Positions 57,271 through 64,000 of a DNA stretch of 64,000 nt are shown piece by piece. The position numbers and the translations under genes were made by a program. Under the pieces are notes generated by a model. It saw only the letters and a program-made list of their open reading frames with translations. It was not told where the DNA came from and searched no databases. Each line of letters begins with the position of its first letter. Position 1 is the first letter of the stretch. The stretch spans positions 18,346,547 to 18,410,546 of the forward strand of contig CM044955.1 of assembly GCA_024516035.1 (NCBI GenBank), written 5' to 3'. This DNA comes from Bactericera cockerelli (Eukaryota; Arthropoda; Insecta; Hemiptera; Triozidae).

Positions 57271-60200
57271 CTGCAACACAACCAGGGGGCCAGGTGAGAT
57301 CTGTGTTATATTCTTCAGATAAAGCTTTTCTTTGCTCTAGGAATATTTTAATCTTGCCGGTTTGGTTTAAATTGGGAAAGTTTACCTTTATCGAACAGGG
57401 GATATCTTTGTTATATCTTGACATAAAGCTTTGCTTTGGTCGAGGAATATTTTAATCTTGCCGGTTTGGTTTAGATTGGGAAAGTTTACCTTTATAATGC
57501 AAAACTACAACATTTGAAGGTTGTATTTATGTTTAGTTTTAAGATAATTTTATCTCTCGTGAAACTATGTTTGCTCTAGAGGGAATTTCTCTCATGCTTT
57601 ATGTTGAGAGGTCTTAGCTTTCCGTTTAGAGTTATGTCTGTATCAACATTTTCGAAGGATTTTTCTTCATCTTGAGAAATAGTTTTTATCTCGGAAAGTC
57701 TATGCTTTATCTTGGAGGATTATGTACGATAATGCGACTCGTATATCTTGTGAGCGAAATCGTAGGGCTCGTGTTTAATTGTGTATCAAGAAGATTGAAA
57801 TTACCTTTATCCGCTATTCTGGGTCAAAATTATTCTTTTCAGCGGGAATTAAGGAACTATCAATTTTGTGAATTGGAAGTTATTTTAAAGATATAAAGAT
57901 AAAGTGCTAATTATTTGTATTATTATGTCACAATTTATTGGAAGTTATTTTGGGAGATATTATTATTATGTATATTAGGAAGAAAATGCTCCACACATAA
58001 ATCCCGTCTAATAACTAGAAATTTTTAATTCTGTGTTTCATTTAGGAATAGTAAAGTTGATAACTTAATATTACTTCGGAGAAATATCTAATATTAGAAA
58101 TCGGAGGTATTTCAAATCTAGGTTCGACTCTGAAAATACTATTTTCTTTTCTTCTATTTTTGATATAAATGTGTTTATGTACTAGGAATATTCTAATCGT
58201 GCAATAGTTATATCTTCTTCTTTCATTCTGTCTCATCCCGCTTAAGCAGGGTCGACGTGTTCAACCTCATGGTTGAGGTTGGTTGGTTGGCACATTTTTT
58301 ACAGCTGGATGCCCTTCCTAACGCCAACGATTCTATTTTGATTTAAGGTCCTGGATTAGGACGTGGGTTTTACCCTCCATTCGCTGGGAATCGTTCCAGT
58401 TACCCACATTAACCTCACCCAGCCTGGGTAGAGCCGAAAAGTTATATAAATGCAATTAATTGGGACGGGCACAGATCTACATATTTATGATAACCGACCT
58501 CAGTAGCTTGTTCGATAGGGCAGCGGACTTGTAACCTGGAGGTCGGTGGTTCAAGTACCGGTTTAAGCGTGGATTTAATAAAGCGAGTTTGAGTAGTTGT
58601 GATAACACGAAAGTGATTAACACAAACATGATAACTTTTTTTTATATATTTATGATAACACGGAGTATGTAACTTACCTTTATGTATGGTTACGTTTGCT
58701 TCAACAGGATAGAACATCTGAGGAGTCAGAGGATCCCGCTTGCCCAGTAGAATCCACTCATCCTTCAAGTTGTAGTCGTTCTTCTTCTTCACCACGTAGC
58801 CTTGCACCTCCTTGCCTGCAAGATAGATATCACGATACTGGAGACACACAGACTCTAGACATTGGATCTGGGCGTCCATACAACCGTTACACCACCTTGT
58901 TCACATATTGGTTAGCTCCTCAAACACATGGAAAGTAGTTAACTAAAGTTTCAGTAAGGATTACTTTTCACTGCCTGACTGATTTAATCGTAAATCGAAC
59001 CGTATAATCCGTAAATCGTGTAAAACCGTAAATCGTATGATCGAACATTAGCCATTTGATTGGGTGTCCAGTTGTTTTTATTTACATTTATCTGATAGCA
59101 ACTATGCAATTATTGGACGTAAAATGTATGGAATTCAACTGCCCACAAAATGAATGACAGGCTATGATTCCAGTTGACATTTCCCATGCATAGTCGGAAA
59201 GGTTTTAGTCGGTAGGAGATCATTATCTAGCAAACTTCGGTGATGGATTTGAAAAGAAGAGCTTAAGTACATCTGTTACAGAAACGGGTTTAAGGCTGAA
59301 TTGAAGCTTACCTAGCGCATGCGTGTGGGTTCGATACGCAAAGGGATGGATATCCTTGTCCTCCATCATGATGCAAGAGGTCTCCATATTCTCCACGGAC
59401 TGGGCTGGAATCTTCCCGCCAGTGCCCAGAAGTAGAACCCCCGCCTCTTTCGTAAGTCTGGAAGTTCAAGATGAAATGAAATGTTACCGAACGTCGCGGG
59501 TTTGATAAATATGTATTGTTCAAAATATGTATTCTTGTTCTACCTGTAAATATGTATTCTTGTTCTAAATATGTATACGTATTATTTTCACTTATCAGCT
59601 GTTGCACATAGAAATATGTGGTTCAGGACGAGCCAATTTTGAATTAAAGTTGGCTGGAGACCATCACTCACCCCTTCACCTGTAGCTAAGCTGGCTACAA
59701 CAACAACAACAACAAGAGTGTTTACTAGAGATGGTGAAATTAACAGATAAAAACAGAGGGCAGCACATGGGAAGGGTTGGGTGGAAGAGATTGTCATAGA
59801 CAATAACCCCGCCTTTTAGTTAGGGCATTTATGTATATGGAGGGGTGAGAAACATAGTGGTGTAAGTCCAAAAAAAATTAAAAATGGGTTCATGTTAAAA
59901 ACTATTATGTTAAAAACATTTTATAAGCGATATTATCGCTTATAAAATGGGTATATATACAGGGTGTCCCACCAAACTTGGACACCTCAAATTACTCGGC
60001 CCCTGAAAGAGTTTTTCAAAAATAAAAAAATCTAGGGTACATGTGCTAATTATGCGGTTTCAGTTATGAAATTTTTTTTATACAGGGTGGTTCAAAAGTC
60101 AGAAATTGAGGTGTCAACTTTCGATGTTTAAATGGATCGACCTGAATTTTATTTGATAATTTTACTTCTAAATGATTCCTGAGTACTTTTTTAAACAAAA

Positions 60201-62434
60201 ATATTACATACAGGGTGGTTTTTTTTCGACCAATTTTTTTTCTAAATCTTGAATAACTCAAGTTTGGTTAATTTTTTCGATAACAAGAATAGAAAGTGTT
60301 TGTGCAACAAATACACGCACTTTCAATTGGCATCAAAAATTTTTATACAGGGTGGTTCACAAGTGAAATAATGACTTGATTTTTTTTAAAACCGAGTTTT
60401 TTTAATTTTTTATTTAGGATTAATAATTCTCGTCTAATTTTACACATTTTTCGTTAGTCATATCGAAAAACAAAACTAAAGTGTTGTACAGGGTGAGACA
60501 TATTTTTTTTGTAACACCCTGTATATGGGCAGTCAAAGAGACGCAAAATTAAATATAAAGACTAAATATGCAAGAAAAACTTTGATTTTTAATTAAACTA
60601 AAAAGTTATGGTTTTTTAACTAATATTGTCGCATGGACCACCCTGTAGATATTTTCTTAAACTATCATGTAGGTACTTTAAGTTGTATAAAATTCAACGA
60701 ACACTTCGAATCATGTGGGAAAAACAAGTAAAAAACACGAATTTGAAGCCATTTTCAATTTGGTGTCCACACTGAATGATTTTAAAACTTGAAATAAAAA
60801 GTAGGTAGGTGTAGACACAAAATTGAGCATGGCGTTTTGAATTCATTTTTTTTCTTTCAGATTTGGACTCCTCGTTGAATTTTAGACAGTTTCGACTACC
60901 CATATGATGGTTTAAGAAAATATCTACAGGGTGGTCCATGCGACAATATTAGTTAAAACACCATAACTTTTTGGTTTAATTAAAAATCAAAGTTTTTCTT
61001 GCATATTTAGTCTTTATATTTAATTTTGCGTCTCTTTGACTGCCCATATACAGGGTGTTACAAAAAAATTATGTCTCACCCTGTACAACACTTTAGTTTT
61101 GTTTTTCAATATGACTAACGAAAAATGTGTAAAATTAGACGAAAATTATTAATCCTAAATAAAAAATTAAAAAAACTCGGTTTTAAAAAAAATCAAGTCA
61201 TTATTTCACTTGTGAACCACCCTGTATAAAAATTTTTGATGCCAATTAAAAGTGCGTGTATTTGTTGCACAAACACTTTCTATTCTTGTTATCGAAAAAA
61301 TTAACCAAACTTGAGTTATTCAAGATTTAGAAAAAAAATTGGTCGAAAAAAAACCACCCTGTATGTAATATTTTTGTTTAAAAAAGTACTCAGGAATTAC
61401 TTAGAAGTAAAATTATCAAATAAAATTCAGGTCGATCCATTTAAAAATCGAAAGTTGACACCTCAATTTCTGACTTTTGAACCACCCTGTATAAAAAAAA
61501 TTTCATAACTGAAACCGCATAATTAGCACATGTACCCTAGATTTTTTTATTTTTGAAAAACTCTTTCAGGGGCCGAGTAATTTGAGGTGTCCAAGTTTGG
61601 TGGGACACCCTGTATATATATACCCATTTTATAAGCGATAATATCGCTTATAAAATGGGTACTTACTCCAGTATTTTTCTGAAAAGAACTCGTCCTGGGG
61701 AGTTAGTTTTTAACATGAATCCATTTTTAATTTTTTTGGACTTACACCACTATGTTTCTCACCCCTCCATATATTTTGTTTATTTTTTTTTCTTGTTTAT
61801 ATTATTAATATTGTCAATTTTTATACTTGATTTTTACCATTATTTGTCTGTAAATATATTATGTTCTACTAATAAAGAGTTTCTAAATAAATAAATAAAT
61901 GGGAATTTCTTAACACTTTGAGCCCATGAATACCATATATGACTCTCAGCTGACATTTCACAAAGGACATGAGTACCATATATGACCCTCACCCGAAATG
62001 TGGAAATGAGTAGTCTATATGGTATTCACGACCTTCCTTTACTTTGAAGACATGAGTACTCCCTATGGTATTCGTTTCTATGTGTTTCTCATAGGGCCCA
62101 GGTTCTAGTGGTCCTTAGGAACAATGAACAATGTATGAGTGTTGGGTTCTAAAATTTGTGGTCCCTCGAGCTCACTCGCCGATCTCAGCTCTGGGACTCA
62201 AAGTGTTAAAGAAAGGACCCCCCTGGAAAGACGTAATGCAGGGCAGACTCACGGGCGCCGGGTGTACTGCAGGAACACCCCGCTGGCGTCGGAGCCCCCG
62301 TCCTGGAAGGTGTCGATGTGGGCGTAGTGCACCTGCAGCACGAGGTACTGGATAGCCGTGTCTCCGCCCACCTTGAAGCCCACGCCCTCGGGCAGGATCA
62401 GGGCGGGGGCGTCCCGGGCCCACGCGTAAATGAT
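57035..62434 (-). CDS. Phm: Peptidylglycine alpha-hydroxylating monooxygenase, C-terminal part (4 exons, 5' end beyond the window)
   Basis: PHM is a copper- and ascorbate-dependent enzyme of the secretory pathway that hydroxylates the C-terminal glycine of peptide precursors, the first step of neuropeptide amidation. Exons 62434-62253, 59457-59312, 58815-58678 and 57270-57035 join in phase: 702 nt, 233 residues plus stop. The sequence covers the end of the first copper domain and the second one: YAWARDAPALILPEGVGFKV, the CuM ligands HTH in YRTHTHALG and Met in GRDEMCNFYLMYW. The protein stops after YYWGLGDNLNNIPD plus a few residues, with no lyase domain, as in insects where PAL is a separate gene. 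The first-domain histidines and signal peptide must lie to the right of 64000. Introns carry several large mobile elements. Confidence 0.92.
57313..57495. repeat. Tandem duplication of about 103 bp upstream of the last PHM exon
   Basis: GAATATTTTAATCTTGCCGG / TTTGGTTTAAATTGGGAAAG / TTTACCTTTAT occurs from 57341 and from 57444. It lies in the intron, 40-220 nt upstream of the acceptor of the 57035-57270 exon. Confidence 0.85.
58340..58436 (-). mobile_element. 5S-type SINE tail fragment
   Basis: GGGTTTTACCCTCCATTCGC and TTAACCTCACCCAGCCTGGG match the tail of the family on the minus strand; the head is absent. The preceding 58236-58340 (AACCTCATGGTTGAGGTTGG, GGATGCCCTTCCTAACGCCA) is a repeat seen in opposite orientation at 13290-13390. 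Confidence 0.5.
58494..58642 (+). mobile_element. tRNA-derived SINE (family 2) in the last PHM intron
   Basis: ACCGACCTCAGTAGCTTGTT to TTAACACAAACATGATAAC, 35 nt past the donor of the 58678-58815 exon. A head-only fragment of the same family is at 38423-38462. Confidence 0.75.
58678..58815 (-). CDS. Phm: PHM exon, second copper domain
   Basis: The exon encodes GKEVQGYVVKKKNDYNLKDE, then WILLGKRDPLTPQMFYPVEA and NVTIHK. It aligns with the GKVVSGYRV...WTLIGRQSPQLPQAFYPV region of PAM. The insertion KKKNDYNLKDE is longer than the mammalian loop. The acceptor is TTGCAG/GC and the donor AAAG/GTAAGT. Confidence 0.92.
59312..59457 (-). CDS. Phm: PHM exon with the CuM histidine pair
   Basis: The exon encodes LTKEAGVLLLGTGGKIPAQS, then VENMETSCIMMEDKDIHPFA and YRTHTHALG. 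HTH corresponds to the two histidine ligands of the CuM site in the family. The acceptor is TTCCAG/A, completing a Pro codon, and the donor is GCTAG/GTAAGC in phase 1. Confidence 0.93.
59601..59722 (-). repeat. Interspersed repeat, shared with 35878-35990
   Basis: Same unit as at 35878, ending in CAACAACAACAACAACAAGA. It lies in a PHM intron, upstream of the 59312-59457 exon acceptor. Confidence 0.6.
59834..61773. mobile_element. 1.9-kb foldback with 835-870-bp arms in a PHM intron
   Basis: Left arm 59834-60668, spacer 60669-60902, right arm 60903-61773 in reverse complement with few differences. Each arm carries a near-palindrome TTATAAGCGATATTATCGCT / TATAA and six to seven ACAGGGTG or CACCCTGT mariner-type end motifs at 25-160 nt spacing. 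No transposase. The element is transcribed with PHM and could form one long hairpin. Confidence 0.92.
61914..62205. mobile_element. piggyBac-type MITE, intact copy
   Basis: TTAA (61910-61913 and 62206-62209) flanks CACTTTGAGCCC ... GGGACTCAAAGTG. Internal CATATATGA / TCATATATGG-type words are inverted. It sits 47 nt past the donor of the 62253-62434 exon. It shows the empty site of the hAT insertion in the 16.4-kb copy. Confidence 0.88.
62253..62434 (-). CDS. Phm: PHM exon (first in the window): linker and start of the second copper domain
   Basis: The exon encodes IIYAWARDAPALILPEGVGF, then KVGGDTAIQYLVLQVHYAHI and DTFQDGGSDASGVFLQYTRR. YAWARxAP-LPxGVGFxVGG and YxVLQVHY are conserved in PHM. 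The acceptor is TTTCAG/ATC and the donor CC/GTGAGT. Its codons are very GC-rich. A piggyBac-type MITE sits about 45 nt past the donor. Confidence 0.93.
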
Positions 62435-62567
62435 CTGAAATCATGTCAACATCATCAATATTATTTACTTCCGAGAAATTTCTTATATTAGAAAATCGGA
62501 AGAATTGTGTTCGTTTTTGTATACATGGGACTACCTGTCTTGCGCTGACAGTCTAAATACTCTAAAT

Positions 62568-63005
62568 CAGCGGTCGGCAACCTGGGGTCCGCGGACCCCC
62601 GGGGGTCCACGAGAGCTAAATTTTATTGGGGGTCCGCGAAGCCATTTCAGGATTTAAAAAGAGAAGAAGTTCAAACGTGAATTTTCTCTTGTTTCTCCCG
62701 AGTGTCGGGAATCCCAATAATCCCAATTCATAGTGAATGTTTGTTAAGTTTAGTTCTCCTTGATTTGAGCGTTAGGTAGGTGGTAGGTCAGTGATTAATT
62801 TTCTTTTCGTTTTATTTTTGTTTTTATTTTCGTTTTCTTGTTTCAATAAAGAACCAAATCCATTAAGAATCTTAATAACCATTTACATATCTACATACTT
62901 TTCTTTCGTACACCCCCCCCCCCCCGCTTTTGTGATGTGGGGGGCCCTTAAAAAAATTAGAGATAAACTAGGGGTCCGCGTAGTTCAAAAGGTTGCCGAC
63001 CGCTA
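62568..63005. mobile_element. hAT-type MITE with 8-bp target duplication
   Basis: Ends CAGCGGTCGGCAACCTGGGG and GGTTGCCGACCGCTA are inverted and flanked by the perfect duplication CTCTAAAT (62560-62567 and 63006-63013). GGGGTCCGCG occurs near both ends. The interior has no transposase. Confidence 0.92.
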
Positions 63006-63032
63006 CTCTAAATAAAGCACTACGAGTATATA

Positions 63033-63971
63033 CATGGTGCGGCGCGGTAATGTCCCATTTTGAATCGCCCAGTGTGAAGCCGCACTTCTAATTAGCCAAG
63101 TTCAAACAAAGTTAGAAGATGTACAAACTACTAATTTTTTCGATTCAATTTAGCTCTATCGTCAAAATGATTTTATCAAAGCAACAGAAAGCTTATTGCG
63201 TGGAGAGTTATTTTTCGAAAAATAAGTGTATCGTAGCAGTACAGCGGGAGTTTGACATTGCACACCAAACTGTAACTCGATCTGCATGGAGGGGGTTTTT
63301 ATGAAGTTCCCTAGGGTTGTTGTCACTCCAATAACGCATATTTTGTTTATTAACACAGCCTGAAATGTGAAAATGGGCTTCATCACTAAAGAAAACTATC
63401 GCATCTGGAAGCAAGGAGTCAATCAGGGTTTCAAATGCATTTTGTCGTTGAATAAAGTCTCGCTCGAACAATTCCTGCACCACTACCATTTTGTAGGGAT
63501 GAAAATGCAGTTCTTTATGAAGTATCCTCCGCAATGAACGGTCTGATATGCCAAGAGCAGCAGCATGTTTGCGAGCTGAGCGCCTAGGTCACTGCATTAT
63601 CGCCTCACGTACTCGTTCAAGGTTTTGGGGGGTTGACACAGGCTGTGTTAATAAACAAAATATGCGTTATTGCATTGACAACAACCCTAGGTAACTTCAT
63701 GAAAACCCCCTCCATGCAGATCGAGTTACAGTTTGGTGTGCAATGTCAAACTCCCGCTGTACTGCTACGATACACTACTTATTTTTCGAAAAATAACTCT
63801 CCACGCAAAAAGCTTTCTGTTGCTTTGATAAAATTATTTTGACAACTGAGCTAAATTGAATCGAAAAAATTAGTAGTTTGTGCATCTTCTAACTTTGTTC
63901 GAACTTGTCTAATTAGAAGTGCGGCTTTACACTGGCCGATTCAAAATGGGACATTACCGCGCCGCACCCTG
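63033..63971. mobile_element. Palindromic mariner-like element with transposase fragments
   Basis: Ends CATGGTGCGGCGCGGTAATG and CATTACCGCGCCGCACCCTG flanked by TA; inverted arms 63033-63375 and 63636-63971. It lies in a PHM intron. The arms each contain a piece of transposase N-terminus facing inwards and the middle has a catalytic piece, so the element is a rearranged derivative. Confidence 0.88.
63262..63534 (-). pseudogene. mariner-like transposase fragment, catalytic region
   Basis: The minus frame reads HFHPYKMVVVQEL, FFSDEAHFHISGCVNKQNMR, YWSDNNPRELHKNPLHADRV and TVWCAMS. SDEAHFxxSG carries the second catalytic Asp and VTVWCAxS is a family signature. The C-terminal third with the last acidic residue is missing, and a matching N-terminal piece (KQQKAYCVESYFSKNKCIVA) is on the plus strand at 63175-63255. 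Confidence 0.75.
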
Positions 63972-64000
63972 TAGAAGAAGAAAAAAATTCTCTAATTTCA

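Noticed and set aside
62131..62355. Plus-strand open frames over 62.1-62.4 kb
   Set aside because: They are the antisense of the GC-rich PHM exon plus MITE sequence.

Overview
The window looks like a piece of an insect nuclear genome. A hemipteran is my guess, but I cannot name the species. Two multi-exon genes with GT-AG introns sit in AT-rich sequence dominated by transposons, SINEs and minisatellites. Both lie on the minus strand. There is one assembly gap of 100 N at 49112-49211.

Gene 1 (2010-34256, minus) is 6-phosphofructo-2-kinase/fructose-2,6-bisphosphatase (PFKFB). I could join ten coding exons whose phases fit throughout, giving a 468-residue protein with Walker A, the RHG phosphohistidine motif and the second catalytic histidine. 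The short first coding exon (34190-34256) is assigned from splice phase, an in-frame upstream stop and a consensus donor, and is the least certain part. Gene 2 (57035 to beyond the right edge, minus) is the C-terminal two thirds of peptidylglycine alpha-hydroxylating monooxygenase (PHM), with four exons. It carries the CuM ligands and ends without a lyase domain, as in insects where PHM and PAL are separate genes. The two genes act in unrelated processes (glycolytic control; neuropeptide amidation).

Layout: 1-2009 is downstream of PFKFB. 2088-7974 is intron 9, holding a 2.4-kb inverted-repeat transposon with nested 5S-headed SINE, Helitron and hAT-like insertions. 7975-16020 is the exon-dense part, with tandem repeats pressed against several exons. 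16021-21178 is intron 2, with a piggyBac-type MITE split by a hAT element. 21305-34189 is intron 1, with a 5.1-kb LINE bounded by a perfect 15-bp target duplication and two interleaved inverted-repeat pairs. 34257-56380 is intergenic, with a TIR element at 45942-48578, a long minisatellite and two hammerhead ribozyme motifs. 56385-64000 is PHM, whose introns carry an 1.9-kb foldback, piggyBac-type and hAT-type MITEs and a palindromic mariner-like element.

The most notable signals are: (1) two complete type I hammerhead ribozyme motifs (43355-43422, 52012-52072), each inside a unit with a 151-nt direct-repeat period, as in retrozymes or Penelope-like elements; (2) minisatellites that abut, or include, exon ends in both genes, including three extra copies of a PFKFB splice acceptor and a PHM stop codon lying inside a repeat unit; (3) several very long inverted repeats, one inside a PHM intron.
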